Assembly (NCBI RefSeq): GCF_050908995.1
Contig: NC_135119.1
Coordinates: 19,497,001 to 19,561,000 of the forward strand
Source of the DNA: Andrena cerasifolii
Taxonomy: Eukaryota > Arthropoda > Insecta > Hymenoptera > Andrenidae
Reading direction: 5' to 3'
DNA: 64,000 nucleotides
Shown in pieces: positions 1-13,218 of this stretch. Made by a program: the position numbers and the translations under genes. How positions within the stretch are numbered: position 1 is the first letter of the stretch; every line of letters begins with the position of its first letter. The notes below the pieces were generated by a model. It did not search any database. It worked only from the letters and a program-made list of their open reading frames with translations, and had not been told where the DNA came from.

Positions 1-2761
1 TGTGCTTTCTTTCAAACTGTTATAACTGTGCTACAGTATAAAGGGTTGTATCGCGTTAAAAATTTAATGAAGAGAAAATGTGCGAATGCTATCCACTTTG
101 ATGCATTATTATTTAATAAGAAGTTTTCAAATTAATTTCACTGCTTTTAGAACTTATTTCTCCCAAGTGGACGAATGTTTTTATTTTCCTGGCGCAGCAC
201 TGTGCAAATAACTTTCTTCACTGCACCCTCCACATAGAACTTGAAGTATTGATTTAGTAACTATTGACCTGGACATTCAAGGAACAAGGAAAGTTCGTTC
301 TGTCGACGGAAGGGAAATAAATTGTAACAAGTGGCAGTGTGAAATTAAAAAATCGTGCTGCCCGGTTGGAAGTTAGAAATTCCTCACAGCCTCTTGGACT
401 TAAGAATATTTCTTCCGGGAGGTTGACTTCCCCCGTTACTTGCATAATATTTCTGCCATATGTTTCGCGTATCGAGACATGCTTTCAGCTGCTCCACCGC
501 TTCCAGCGGCGCGCACAAACGCATTGACTTTAGCGAAGTAATCACCGCTGCCCTCTGCGACAATTTCCTAAAGATTTTTAAAGGGCTTTTGAAAAAAATT
601 AATTAATACACGTGCACCGCCGAGTGACCTAATTATGCAAAGTGGAGCGTATCACCGCTTAGCGAAAGTCCAATACGAATTTGTTTAACTTTGCCCCTTG
701 GGGCCTAGATTATTTCAATCCGTTTCGTATTCCTGCTCGTTAATTATTGCTAATTATACTGCCGTCAGTAACGCTACGCGAAGCTGTAAAATATTATTTG
801 TGCCAATTAACTTTGATTAAACCTCGAGGCAATTGGTGTTCGACAAATTGATTGCCGACATTTCAGTATCCACGTTCCCCTGTATACGCGGTACATATTT
901 TCCACGAATCGTGCAAAACATTGAACGGTGTAATGCAATTTCTTTCCGTCAGGCATGCCATTTATCAGATCTCCCTTTTTCATACTACAAATAAGGACGC
1001 GAAGTTCTCCTTTCTCGGCGCAATGAACGAGCATTGTACCGTCGATTCGTTTCTTCTGTGGGTCCTTAAGTACAACGGTTTTTAACGTGACGGCTTAACG
1101 ATACTTTCTGCCGGTCGATTTTACCTTCGTCAGTATTAAATTCCTGACCGACTGACGCCGCGACGGCGATTGACATTCCGGGGCCTTCGACCATGAAACT
1201 AACGTGGTCGAAAATGTGTCAAGCGACCTCCTATTGCGCTATCCCATTTTCCTAAACGCTGCTACTTTCTGAGCAATATTATCTGCGGAATACTTTCGCC
1301 AACAATTATAATTCTAATGGCAAGAAATATTCTTGTGCACGCTGATTGCGAGTAGATTAGTAGAAAAACGATAATATTGGAGAATGTTTAAGCGGAGATA
1401 ATGTAATTCTTTGAATCTGAAATGAAGTGCGAAATACCTTGCGGAGTATTGACTTTTCGCTAAACAGGAAGGAATAGATTTGTACAAGAAAAAATATGTG
1501 GCATTGTTTAAAGGAAATCGCAGCTGCACGTTATATTTACACTGCTGGAAATATTAATTGCATCAATTTACGTAGTACGCAGAATTTTCAGCGCAATATA
1601 ATTTCAATTTATTTCGGCCAAGTTAGCGAGGTACATATTTCTGCAACAAATGAATTTTACAATAATATTTTCCTAGTATTAATAACTAATAATAACAGAG
1701 GTATAATTGGTAACGTGTTCGTTCGAGTGATGGAATACATATTTCCAGTAGGCTGCCAGAAATCAGGCGATTTAACCGCAAATAAAATGAATTCTCGTTA
1801 ATTAAGTTGAAGTTGCAAAATAACTTCCTTCCAATGGGGCTCCGTTTCCCGGAAGTGCGCATGTACTTACTCGATGGATTTTTAATGTCGATTTTCTCGG
1901 AAACGGAGCACGGTGGGGTAAGAGACCTTAAAAGTTGGCATCAATTCCTAGGCGTCATGGAAACTTGTGTTAATTAAGTAACTTAATTAAAAACGATTAT
2001 TTTCAGGTAAATAAAATAAACGATTCCTCTTTTAACATTGTTTAATGCAATTTTCTATATATTTTATATAAAAATCTGTGAATTTATTTGAATAAATTTA
2101 ATTTAAGTGATTTTTGTTATTTTTGATGATACGGCAATGCAGCGAGCATGTTAATGATCATGTGAATTAGTATCACTGCTATTATATTTATTATCAGACT
2201 GCAGCGATGTAGTATGATCATCGCAGCTTATAACTGACACAATAATAAATTTAAAACTTTTTTGGGCAGAGATTCACGATTTTTTGGGGGTAATCGTCTC
2301 TCGCTGGTTATTACAGGATCTGAACTTAATAAAAAGCGATTAGAAATATCCTGATTGCAAAAAGACATTATTTCCATGAACTCAGAACATTTTTGAGTAA
2401 CTTGAAATTTTAGGGGTTCCAGCAAAAACGAGGACAATCTGAAAGTTAATCCGAGTTCTTTGATAATCAGAGATGTCAACTGTGCAAACAACAATGCTTG
2501 ATCGGACTTGGAAGTTAACTAAATGTTTAACTGTTTTTGTAGATCAGCTATGGTAATTAAGTTTATACGAGGCAGTTTTGAATTAAACTTTACGAAGGTA
2601 TTATTGCTTGCCGCAAACGTATAACAACAAAAAGTAATTAAATAAATACCTGAAATTGGCGTATTCATCGCGAAACAGATGTTTAAAGCACAAAAAAATA
2701 GCTACACAAAATCGTTTGATAAATCGCTTGGAATAAACATGTAATGGAGTTCCTGCAGCTA
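1..2761. other. Gene-free AT-rich stretch
   Basis: No recognisable gene. The longest open frame is about 100 codons, with no family signature and AT-driven composition. A short palindrome built on TTAATTAA lies near 1972-1992. I see no RNA gene or recognised repeat; treated as intergenic or intronic. Confidence 0.6.
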
Positions 2762-3104
2762 CAGTGACTCGCATTAATATTCGGACACTTTTTAAAATCG
2801 CATAACTTTTTTAGAATTGGTCCAAACAACTTGAGTTTTTTTGAGAACCTAGAAGGATTAGTTTGCTAACTGACGCGTTTCGTCGTTTTGAAAAAAATGT
2901 ATTCGGTTGTAAATGTATTCCAACCAAAAAAAATGTATTCGGTTGTAAATGTATTCCAACCAAATACATTTTTTTTCAAAACGACGAAACGCGTCAGTTA
3001 GCAAACTAATCCTTCTAGCTTCTAGAAAAAACTCAAGTTGTTTGGACCAATTCTAAAAAAGTTATGCGATTTTAAAAAGTGTCCGAATATTAATGCGAGT
3101 CACT
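2762..3104. mobile_element. Foldback MITE, Tc1/mariner-like, copy 1
   Basis: The two halves are near-perfect inverted copies. The left arm runs from CAGTGACTCGCATTAATATT and the right arm ends ATTAATGCGAGTCACT, with a short centre near 2900-2960. The left edge is preceded by TA; the expected right TA looks mutated (CACTAAC). The inner arm sequence (GAATTGGTCCAAAC and CTAGAAGGATTAGTTTGC) recurs in the element at 15406-15928, so this is a family. There is no coding capacity; it would need a transposase elsewhere in the genome. Assignment to Tc1/mariner rests only on the TA flanks. Confidence 0.8.
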
Positions 3105-5019
3105 AACTGTTTTTGGCCGATTCGAGTAAGGAAGGAAGAGTCGTAGTAGGCTGTGGATATACGTTTATTGTGCGCACATATTTCAACTATACCAGGGGTG
3201 AAAAATCAGATATGTAAACATTCTTTTGTATTTCGATTTGTAGCGGAATGTAGGCCGAGAGAAAGTTTTATTTATTTCCTAGGCCTAAAACGGACGATTG
3301 CTCGAGTGCCTACTGCGGGTGGTCGAGCTTGGGGGCTAGGGCAATAAAAGTGACGATTGCCAGAGCCCCAGTGAAATCCTAAGGACAGCTGTCTTCTTCC
3401 GCAACCTTGGGGCGCGTAGGAAATTTGTTTCCCCCGTTCGTTAATTTTCGGGCGTTCTTCAAACACCAACGAAAAAGAGCAGAACCTTGCGGGACCTCGT
3501 ACCGAACGCTTCGTGCTCCTCAGACGTTTCATTTTAACAAGTTATTTGTGCACTTTGTTAATCGTTAAATACATGTTGTTATTATTGGAAATTGGTTATT
3601 AAATAAATCAGCCTTTTAGTTTTATATTTTAATTTTATTTAGCGGCTAGGAAAGAATGTCTTTCTAAGACAGTATACCGAACAGAAGTGAGCTCTTCTCT
3701 AACAACGGTCTGTTTCATCACCGTTGCCAGATATTGAAACAAAAAGACGCTCTACACACGTATCGTTATCTTTTACTATATTCAGGTTTCCCTGAATATT
3801 CAGTCATTTTTGCCTTTTAATAATTATAGTAATCCAACAGTTATTGTTACATATATATTTGTGCTTCATTTCACATTCGTGCCCCAGTATCCAAAGATTT
3901 CTCGCCAACTTTCAGGGTCTCCTACCCCACTGTGCGGAGCCCCGAACAAAAACATTTTACTCTGCACTTTTCTGCACTTACTTTTGCAAAAGGTATCGCT
4001 TGTTTCGATTGCACCAACATTTCGGCTGCACCCTGTATAAAGAGACTAAAGACAGATCTCATTATGCAGTGGAATATTCATCCCTGAAAATCTTGTCTAT
4101 CGTCACTTCGAAGAAAGTTCCGGTTTGATTTAATTTCTAGACCCACGCCTTCGTCCCCCGGTTGTTTTGAAATTAGCTTAATATGTTGAAAAGGAGCGGA
4201 ACGGCGCTGCGGCGTGTAATTTTCTATTTCTCGCGAACAATCTCCCGGAAATTTCGCAGCTTTCGACATGGTTTACAGCTTCGCAATTTCAACAACAAGA
4301 CGAGCTGTAAATCGTTGCAACGATAGAACTTACAGTTCCGCAGTGGATACGGTCGGTTTTGATCAGTCGCAACGGGCGCAGGAGAAGTTACCGTTTTCGT
4401 ATCTGACTGCGCAATGCAAATTGTAATGGCTTTACACTTTCATAACGTAGTTACACGTACAATCCACTAGACCGCATGAATTACAAGCGTGCTGCGCAGC
4501 CAGGCCGAAATCAGTGCTCCTCTATACCGTTTCCACTCAAGACTATTCGATTGCTTTACGACTTTACGCGATGTCGCTGAAATAAGTATCGATTCCGTTT
4601 AAATATCTCTTTTTTTTGGCTATTTTCATCGTACTTTTACGTTCTCCGTTTCACAAATTTCTTTTCCAAAATTTCCAATTTTCTACCACCGCCCTTTTAC
4701 CCGCTCTCGATGCCATGTCCTCGCCCCCATTTCCGAGTAGCGTTAATTCCAGCACGAATACCGAAGCACAACCCTCCACATAACGAGGCGTGCATTTCGT
4801 TAAAAGAAAAATGTATGTAATGCGTTCAAACGTTAAACCGAAAGCGAGTTATTCACGTTATTCAAAATATAGATTCTTTTTTTAAATACAGAGATATAAA
4901 TGAATATACAGTGAAATTGTTTAGTCCTGCATTTGCTGTTTTAATCGCGTGTGTTTATATTTACTTGTAAAATAAGTGATTTTCACGATAAAATAAAATA
5001 ACAGCAGAAAACGTAATTA
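3105..5019. other. Gene-free stretch
   Basis: No recognisable gene or RNA. All open frames are under 100 codons and lack family motifs. The sequence CACCCTGTATA near 4029 resembles the end of a TA-type transposon, but I find no partner end. Otherwise nothing is seen. Confidence 0.5.
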
Positions 5020-5067
5020 AAAGTCATGTTAAAAGTTCCAAATTTATGGAACTTTTAACATGACTTT
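5020..5067. repeat. Perfect 21-bp-arm hairpin
   Basis: Left arm 5020-5040 (AAAGTCATGTTAAAAGTTCC then A) is exactly complementary to 5047-5067, with a 6-base loop (AATTTA). No flanking target duplication is evident. It could be the collapsed tip of a foldback element or a small structured transcript; the sequence alone does not decide. Confidence 0.8.
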
Positions 5068-5471
5068 AAATTGCTCTAATTGCCATAGAGGATAAGGTGA
5101 GGAAGGCTCTCCAAATGTCATAGGTAGCATGTCTGCCCCGGTGTAAGTAAATGTGAAGTGTGTACGCAACTTCCAAACGTCTGCAACAGCTGATTGGCAC
5201 TTGGAGCCCTTTAACTTTTAACCAACACTATACTTGTGACATGCACACACGTAGTGAGATTCCGTAGCTGTCATTTTCATAATTGTATTTGGAATTATAG
5301 TATTCTCAAGTAGAATTTACAAGCAGGTCGCTGAATTTCGTTTCTTCTCGTCGAAATCGCTGCAAAAGAAAAGAAACTCTTTTAAATAGACTCTCAAATG
5401 ATCCATCTGTACTACGGATTCTGTAGCGTCATTTATGGTGCATATTTTTGGCGAACCAAACATGTTTTTTA

Positions 5472-5549
5472 AAGCTTACGATGTTAATAAACATTCTGTG
5501 AAAGAACAAGGCTCAGCTCCAATTTATTTATTTGTAATTAATTCAAGAA
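5472..5549. repeat. Dispersed repeat, copy 1
   Basis: The segment starting AAGCTTACGATGTTAATAAA is closely matched at 47993-48072 in the same orientation, through an AAAGAACAAG and CAATTTATTT block. No ends or coding potential are visible. It sits just upstream of the foldback at 5584. Confidence 0.65.
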
Positions 5550-5583
5550 GAAATATTTCATTTTCGACAAAAATAGCTGTCAC

Positions 5584-6025
5584 ACTAACAAGGGAAGATC
5601 CCGAACCAGAAAATTCAAAAAATTCTGAAACTTTGTGAATATGTAGGGGATTTCCTCCTGGTTACATCGCAATTTTTGTTTACTGCCTAATTTTACTCTA
5701 AGGGGGTGAAATTGACCCCCGAAAATTCGGCTATTTTCCAATTTTGTGTTATAACTCGCGAAATGTAAGAGACAGAAAAAAATTTACGAGACAAAAATTA
5801 CTTCTTTTAATTAGATCTATCATTTGGTAAATAAATTATTTCACAGTTCACGAGTTATAACAGAAAATCGGAAAATAACCGGATTTTCAGGGGTCAACTA
5901 CACCCCCTTAGAGTGAATTTTGGCAGCAAACAAAAATTGCGTTGTAATCTGGGGGAAATTCCCTACATATTCACGAAGTTTCAGAATTTTTTTAATTTCC
6001 AGGTTCGGGATGTTCCCTTGTTAGT
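5584..6025. mobile_element. Foldback element with ACTAACAAGGGAA termini
   Basis: The left arm begins ACTAACAAGGGAAGATCCCG and the right arm ends CGGGATGTTCCCTTGTTAGT. The arms, about 190 bp each, are inverted imperfect copies containing TCTAAGGGGGTG and TTATAACTCG blocks, separated by a short AT-rich centre. There is no open frame of note. No clear target duplication was found, so the superfamily is unknown. Confidence 0.75.
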
Positions 6026-8649
6026 ACTCTTAAGACGTTCCAACGTTTCCCTTCTTTTGCTAGTATCTGTTCATTGTGAATATTCAAAAAGTGAACCAAA
6101 TTTAAGTGGTCTCTAATTTTAATAATTAACGAATCTGTAGATGCTAAGCAGGTTACTAAGAATATTAATAAACTGCACATATTTGTTTAATTTTCTGCTT
6201 CCTTTGTCAGTGTCACAGATTCACTCACCGATTATTATAAAATATTAATATACGTGGAAGTAATAGAAACTAGCAAAAAAGGCAAAAAAAGAGGCAAATC
6301 AAATTAATGATAAAACTGATTTCGTCGTACGATTTCCTGCGTGATAAAGTTCAAACAAAAAGAAAGACAGCAAACACTTTTGAGGTAACCTAATGCTTTG
6401 AGCGGACAGTCCCGGAAATGTTGGACGCGTGGCGCGCAAAGGGAGAAAGTCTCTGGCGGGACTGAAATTTCACGATTCCGCGTGGCCCTTGGTCAATTAA
6501 TTTCGCCCTATTACACGAGCCGCGCGCGCTGGATTAATAAACCTCGGCCCGTCACGCTCGTAGCGCGGCGCGCTGGTTCAGTTTACCTCGGGATTTATCT
6601 AGCAACGAGCATAAACGCCCGCAATTTGTTCTTTTGCCGAATAGACGGATAATGGAAACTTCGTCCCGTGCGTGGGGCACGCTGGCTAAAAGGCCGACCC
6701 CTCGGGTCGTCGTTCGCTTTGGCCCTTCGACCAGGTCGGAGAGACGTGCCGTTTCAATGAACAGCATCCACGTAGCGCGTGCAGGGCGGTAGGAGCACGC
6801 CGAGGCGAACTCGATTCTGGGAAACTTCGCCCGGAAGCGTGGCCTTATCTTTGGAAATTAAGCCCAGCTTGAGTACAAGCACACGGCGCTGCATTACGTC
6901 AGATGAAAAAAGTTTTACCCCGGAGGAGCCGAGGGCACGAAACTTTTTTCGGGAGCACATTTGATTATCTGTCACGGTGCCCTTGCCCTCTCTACCCCTT
7001 CCGGGGCGCAGACCTTTCCGCCCTACAGCTTCTGCCGTGTCCAACCGAACATCCCCCTCGTCGAACATTCCCGGGGAGCGAGTGTCGCATCTTAGGATCA
7101 TCTGATCGCGAATATGGACGTCGAACATCCTGCGAGCTCCTCGTTTTCGCTATGACAGAACGGAGGCACGGCGCAACGGTTTGGCCGGACGATTTCACGC
7201 GGCGGTCTTCGGGGACTTTCGGAGTTTTTAGGAACTCGAGAAGTAGGAGGAATTCCAGGCGTCTACGCGCTCGGATTTTGGGGGTGTTTGCGGACTCTCG
7301 GGGGCAGTGCCCAGGGATGTGTGCAGGGCAGGGCTTTTACTTGGGACATGTGGGTACACGAGGAAATTCGGAATTGATTGCAGAATTTATATGCATCTGC
7401 TGTATCCCGAAGTGGAGAAACAGGTGTTTTTATGAATTGGTGTGGGCTTGGAAGTCTCTTCAAATTATGTACCGTAAGTGTTTTATATCTGTTGTGAATA
7501 GAAGTTTCAAATCAGCGCTCCTTCCCGCTTCAATGTAGACTCCGTGCGTTCCTTTGTTCTTTTCCTCGCTATGCGAGTGAGTCTCTAAGAGTGTTGAGCC
7601 ACGTGCTAAGCGGCGCGTAAGAGCGCATATAATATAATGTCTTATTTCCTATGTTTTATATATTATTCTTATAATAAAACCACCAATATCTACTTCAAGG
7701 TTACGTATTATAGTTAATTTTAAAAGTGATTTTGTCTTAGGAATTAAAGTGTTGTGGGCCAATTTCCCTGTTGACTCCAGTCGGCAGTTTGAATTCAGAA
7801 GCAAGAAATGATGTTTAAAATTCTCCAATGCCTAAAAAGGGAAGTTGGACAACCCGGAGTTTCAGAAAAATATGCAACTTTGTGTGCAGCGGAAAAAGGA
7901 TACAGATTTTTGATGTAGAAAAGGGTAAACAAGTCCTAAGTCTGTATCATCGTTGGGAGTAAAGGGTACTCCCCGTTGAATAAATAAGTAAATCATCAAC
8001 CTTGTTCATACATCAGTCCTTAACGTTCTTTGGCGGAGCTACAATTTCACTCGTGTAGCAGTAAAAGACCTCGAAAAGCATTTAATAGATTGCAGTACTC
8101 CGGTGTCTTGCAATAGCTAACGCGAAGTAAATGACGAGATTCGCAATACAGGGGCCGGAAATTAGACGCTGGACATTCAACCGCAACGGAGAATGTATTT
8201 CCGTGCACTTTATTGCAATCGAAACAGAATGCGGGTAATTGAATTGGGGGTAACGGCAAGATTAAAGTGGAATTTTAGGGTAAATGGCTGAAGTTACACA
8301 GGGCACCAGGTAGAAACAGAAAATAAAACTTCACCGCCGCAGTATTCGTTCCACTGTTAATTACCGGCCATTCGTCCCCCAGGCGATGGCCAATAAATCG
8401 ATTAAAATAATATTTCCCCAGCCTGTAGTGTTGTCGTGCTTGGTACTTGTTAGTTCAAATTTTCCTATTTTAAATAGTGAAACGAATATTAGCACTTCGT
8501 GCTCACACGGGGTGTATCTTTGCTAATATTCTTCTAAATTTTTAGACCTTAATAATAGAATTTAAAAATTTGCTGAATTTTAACCAAAAAAATCGCTTTT
8601 ATCCACAAATATTTTTTTTTTCAAATATAAAGAGTGACACAAAAATGAA
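6026..8649. other. Gene-free stretch with GC-rich patch
   Basis: About 6400-7400 is GC- and CpG-rich with long frames on both strands, the longest 211 codons at 6903-7538. Composition is Arg/Ser/Gly-rich, no domain is recognisable, and frames overlap on both strands, as expected from GC-rich non-coding DNA. A regulatory or unmethylated island is possible but not shown. The rest holds nothing I can name. Confidence 0.45.
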
Positions 8650-9451
8650 GCCTGTTTTAGCCTCTTTTTGGTCCCACGTGTTTGGAACTGAATTTTGTAT
8701 CAAATGATACCTCATGATGAGGCATCATTCGCAATAAATTTTCAAGTTGAGGTGACAATTAGTATCTAAGATGTGGGAGGCTCAAAGAAGGGAAAATTCA
8801 TTAACGCACCAGCACACACGCTTTGATGTATGGACTTTTATGTCAGTCCGAAAATTAAAAAATTCTTCCCAGGGATTCTGCCGACTGCTAATAACGAAAT
8901 TGAACTTAGATTTTTAAAATTCATTACTTCTATTGCGAGAATGTCGCTAATACAGAGTCACTCAGGGACCACGAGTGTATGTAAACATGTATATTGAAAT
9001 TCTGTCAATCAGAATATACGGTTTCCACAAAATTGAGGTTGAAACCATAAATATTACTTTAGTCTCGAAAATTCATTTTATAATTATTTACGTTACGAAT
9101 ATTAGACCAACGTTTTATTAAAATTAAAATATTTTTGACATACGATTCGCTGTATCGAATCGGTCATTATGAATTTTCAAAATGTAAATTCAAATTCGTT
9201 GTTAGCAGTCAGGCAAACCCCTGGGAGCAATTCTTTAAATTATTCGACTGACATAAAAGTTCGAACATCGAAGCGCATCGGTTGCTGCGTTAATGAATTT
9301 TTACTCCTTTGGCCTCCCATATCTTAGAAACTAATTGTCTCCTTAACTCGAAAATTTGCTGCGATTGATGTCTCATCATAAGGTATCATTTGGCACAAAA
9401 TTCAGTTCCAAAATCGTGGGACCAAAAAGAGGCTATTTCTTGGGTCACTCT
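8650..9451. mobile_element. Large imperfect foldback element
   Basis: AGAGTGACAC at 8651 and GGGTCACTCT near 9442-9451 bound two inverted arms of about 290 bp. Paired blocks include GAGGC..TTTTTGGTCCCA with TGGGACCAAAAAGAGGC, and ATGATACCTCATGATGAGG with its right-arm complement. The arms show many substitutions, so the copy is old. The loop (about 8936-9166) is AT-rich and non-coding. Superfamily unknown. Confidence 0.7.
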
Positions 9452-10130
9452 TCCAACTTACCAAAAATTACATTTCTAGAAAAAGACTATTAGAACGTGA
9501 TTGTACGGGTATTACGAATGTACAATTATCACTGAAAAGTTAAAAGATTAAAAAATAGAAAAATGGTAGCTCACGACGTTACTATAATTAACTACTTAGA
9601 TACATGTCAAGTTATTACAATATTAATTATTTACAATTCACATTTTCTGCGACGAAAAATATGAGTTCAATTTTCAATTCACTTTAAAATTTATTATCTT
9701 AATACTGTTAGGATTATTTATCGTTATCTACTGCGAACGAAGCCGTCTGCCTGACATCTGAAAGTTAAAAGTAAAGCACGTAACACTTATCTCATCGCGC
9801 CTCGAATTACCTATAATATAAAACGCTCCGATACTGAATGTTTCGTCACAATCTTCGGACCCGGATCACGTTCGCGCGAACTCTAGCACACTCTGCGAAA
9901 TGAACGCGCTACTTTTATTGCTGCACATTACCTGTCAAAGCGTCCGTCCCTATTTCTTTAATCCGCCATCGCCCTCGGGGAATTTCGGTGTTGCTTTCGA
10001 TGCAGAAAACAAAGGACAGTGAAACATTTGTTTCCCCCCGGGGGACGTTCTATTTAGTTGGCTCTTCGAGGACCTCTTCCAAGGGAATTAGAGACAACCG
10101 TATATATATATATATATATATATATTTTAA
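9452..10130. other. Gene-free stretch with TA microsatellite
   Basis: AT-rich sequence without recognisable genes. A TA dinucleotide run occupies about 10100-10126 and abuts the 5' end of the LINE fragment that follows. Confidence 0.6.
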
Positions 10131-10648
10131 GACACTTCAATACGTATGCCTCAGCGCTGGATTTTCCATTTATGTTGTATCGTTGACAAAATACTCTCAT
10201 CTCATGTCCCGCCTTATCTCTATAATATTCTTCGCAATAATCTTTCTTACCATGGGCCTAATTCTCTTTCTACTCGACACCAAAGTCTCCTTTCCATACC
10301 AACACACTTGACATCTAAATTTGAATCATCCTTCGCTTATATTTCGGCCCATTACTATAATTCCCTCGCACCTGATATTCGAGGTTTAAATTCGTTTCCT
10401 GATTTTAAATGTAAAGCTCGGCGATATGTATGGTTACATTATGCGTCACGATAACTTTCTAATTTCTTAATGTTAGTTAGTTTTTAGTCATTTAGTTAGT
10501 TATTTAGTTACGGTTAGGCTTCTAACAGTATTGTACTGCAGCCTCGCCATTTATTTCGCTTGTCTTTATGTATTATTTTCTTCTCTGGATGTGTCAAGTA
10601 ATAAAGAGGAATAATAATAATAATAATTATAATAATAATAATAATAAC

Positions 10649-10707
<59 letters not shown>

Positions 10708-10735
10708 TAATAATAATAATAATAATAATAATAAT
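10131..10735 (+). mobile_element. 5'-truncated LINE: reverse transcriptase tail, 3' UTR and AAT tail
   Basis: The frame 10146-10454 encodes the end of a non-LTR retrotransposon reverse transcriptase of the Jockey/CR1/L2 kind. Visible hallmarks are DKILSSHVPPYLYN, the near-terminal YNSLAPDIRGL (cf. family NSLP..IR) and a basic end before the stop at 10452-10454. About 150 bp of 3' UTR with a polyadenylation-like AATAAA (near 10600) leads into an AAT-repeat tail (10611-10735). The 5' part is missing, as in typical 5'-truncated insertions. The 3' UTR recurs inverted at 49722-49880. Subfamily is uncertain. Confidence 0.75.
10611..10735. repeat. (AAT)n microsatellite tail
   Basis: About 125 bp of AAT units interrupted by two AAC variants. 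It directly follows the LINE 3' UTR and is best read as the element's expanded 3' tail. It creates spurious poly-Asn and poly-Tyr frames on the two strands. Confidence 0.95.
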
Positions 10736-12022
10736 TCCAAATTCCCAAACAGATGCACAGAGTAGAAAATAATCTGCCTTGATTACAAAGCTGCTGGACC
10801 GATTGGAACAATTCTGTTAACGAATCTATGATTTCCTATAACTCCGTGGGAAATCGTATTCTTAAACTTCTCTCTTCTATCCAACCCCTCTTACTGCCCA
10901 GCATTCAGACTACAATCTCTCCGAACACGCTGCAGGTACACATATAATAAAATTTCGAATCCCAAAGGTGATTCTTGTCCAACTTTCCCCGCGCACTAGT
11001 AACCGTACAGAAGTTCCCAACATCTAAAAAACACACACGCACAAATTACCCGGGATGATCCAAGTTTGATAACCGATAACTATTTTCTTCCGAGGATTCC
11101 ATAGTTGCCGCGCTGCGCCCGGAAGTTTCTCTATATCGAGAGAGCACTTAACAACTTGCGCCATAAAAACCGTCCTCCGCTTATTTCCCCGTTTCCATTT
11201 TTCTCAAGCTCGAAGCGCCGAACAGCGGTTATATGCTGGCGGTACTGATAATGAGGATTTATCCACAAATTCCTCTTTTTAAACCTGTTAATTAAATTTC
11301 CGCCGCTAATGGTAGCTCTGGCTCATGGGGATCTTTACCGGCCCAGTTCTTACAACCCTTTCGCCGCACCCAACCCCTCCCAGCATTCACAAGTTTCAAC
11401 GTTCGACTGCGTCTGGCGAGGTTAACGGAGAAGAGTGTGCATTCATGACGTTACCATCTTTCTCGAACCTGGTAATTGTACATAATAGCGCGCGCTATCG
11501 CTCATGCGTCAATGATAATAGGAGGGTGGTTGGATCCCTCGGTTCGCTCCATCTTGCTAGATCCTCCGACGATTACGCTACTGTACGGGCGTACGAAATC
11601 GAGATCGCACGTCGTTTGTCGTGGTCTGGTCGTAATCTACAAAGATCTCGGGGCGGACGTGGCCATTGCTTGTGTTTAACGCACCCCCCCGGTGTTGTAA
11701 GAATCGTTCATTACGCCGGCAGATGAAAGTCGGGGTGTAATTATGAACTTCCAGTACGAGGCGTTCAACAGGCAGCGTCGTGGTAAAATTAACGGTTTCG
11801 GTATGATTCATTGGATTTTTGGATAACAATCTGCATGTACCTGCGGTGATGGATGGTAAATATACAGTGCGCTTCTTGACGCGTGAGAGATGTTACAGGG
11901 GTGAGTTTGGGACTTGAGCCGGTAACCGGGAGGTTTCTCGATTAGAAACTGTTCCTTCTGAATTTCGAAACGTACACTGCCATATACGAGGCACTGGACA
12001 CTTGAACAATATTAATATAAGA
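10736..12022. other. Gene-free stretch
   Basis: Moderately GC-rich around 11320-11750, with overlapping frames on both strands (133 codons at most) that show no family features. No RNA gene or repeat structure recognised. Confidence 0.5.
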
Positions 12023-12135
12023 CTCTGGAGCAGGGTTGCCAGACGATCCAGTACACGTACTGGCATATATGACGTCACTTAGCTTGGATTGGCTTGTCGG
12101 CATGACGTCACGGCGCCACCAACCAAATATAAGTA

Positions 12136-13183
12136 GGGGAGACCGGGGCTAGTTGTTACAATTTTCAGTTTTTTATTTTTTATTTTTTTTGCATTCCATA
12201 TTCAATACTATCAATGACTCTCACTTAAAGTGCGTTCTTTCCTCTACCGATGACCGCTGTCGCATGCAATTAAACGGGAACCATGACTTTGAAACAAGCC
12301 ATTTTGAACGTCGAGACATGTTGTGTCAACGTGCCCCGAGTAGGGGTAGTTGTTACACAATACGGGGCAAGTTGTTACGGGATTAAATTTTACGAAACGA
12401 GGCTTATTGTGAGTAATATAATTATATTTTCTTGGACAAAGGTAAATTTATTAATGGTAAGAATCTATTACGATAAATATACAATAAAAATTCATTTTAA
12501 AAATAATAAGAAACTACTGAAATTAGTTGCACTAATTATCGTCGTCCATTTCATATGGGGACTCGTGTCTATTATTTGTGGTGGTTTTATTTCTCATCTG
12601 CCTTTTCTTTACCGTATGTTTTTTTTTATTTTTACGTCGTCAGTTTCCTTTTTAAAATTTTTTAATAAAATCTTTTTAGGTTTCGATTTTTACTTTTCGT
12701 TTTTTCTTTTTACAGTTGAAAGGGTTAAATTAATAAATTAATTACTAAATACAGTGTAACAACATGCCTCTTTCCCTCTCTAACAACATGCCCCTTGTCT
12801 TGTGTAACAACTTGCCCCGGTTGACACCATTGTGTATAAAAAGCTATAAGTTCCTACCAGTTCGGTGTATTCTCATGTTCTTGGTACGAATCTGCAGCTA
12901 AAGGAACACTGATTCAAACGTGGTAATTTTAATTTACATACATTTATCTGTCTGTTCGGTAGAAAAGATTGAAGTACAAAGAGAAAAGTTACTATTAGTA
13001 CAGAAAACACAAAAAACTGTAATAAACTGACAACGCGTGAACCGACTACAAACAAACACCATACACAACTGTGTATGGTTGAAACACATCAGCCACTTCA
13101 TCGTCGAAGTGATAGTGCATGCGAAAAAAATTTAAACTGCTTTGTAACAACCTGCCCCTGTAACATCTAGCCCCGCTCTCCCC
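12136..13183 (-). mobile_element. pogo-like (Tigger-type) non-autonomous element, copy A
   Basis: Ends GGGGAGACCGGGGCTAGTTG and CTAGCCCCGCTCTCCCC are inverted and flanked by TA (12134-12135 and 13184-13185). The left 190 bp is nearly identical to 53112-53300. On the minus strand the last codons of a transposase (SPYEMDDDN then stop, 12532-12565) survive, but the zinc finger that precedes them in copy B is deleted, and a stop interrupts the upstream Lys-rich region (about 12610-12700). It is a dead derivative inserted in the hAT-like element. Confidence 0.8.
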
Positions 13184-13218
13184 TATTCCCCTCCTCCTAC
13201 ACCGTTTGACGTCATATA

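Noticed and set aside
6903..7538. 211-codon frame, the longest in the window
   Set aside because: GC-rich patch with overlapping frames on both strands, Arg/Ser-biased composition and no domain.
10566..10811. Poly-Asn and poly-Tyr open frames
   Set aside because: Both are translations of the AAT microsatellite tail of the LINE fragment.
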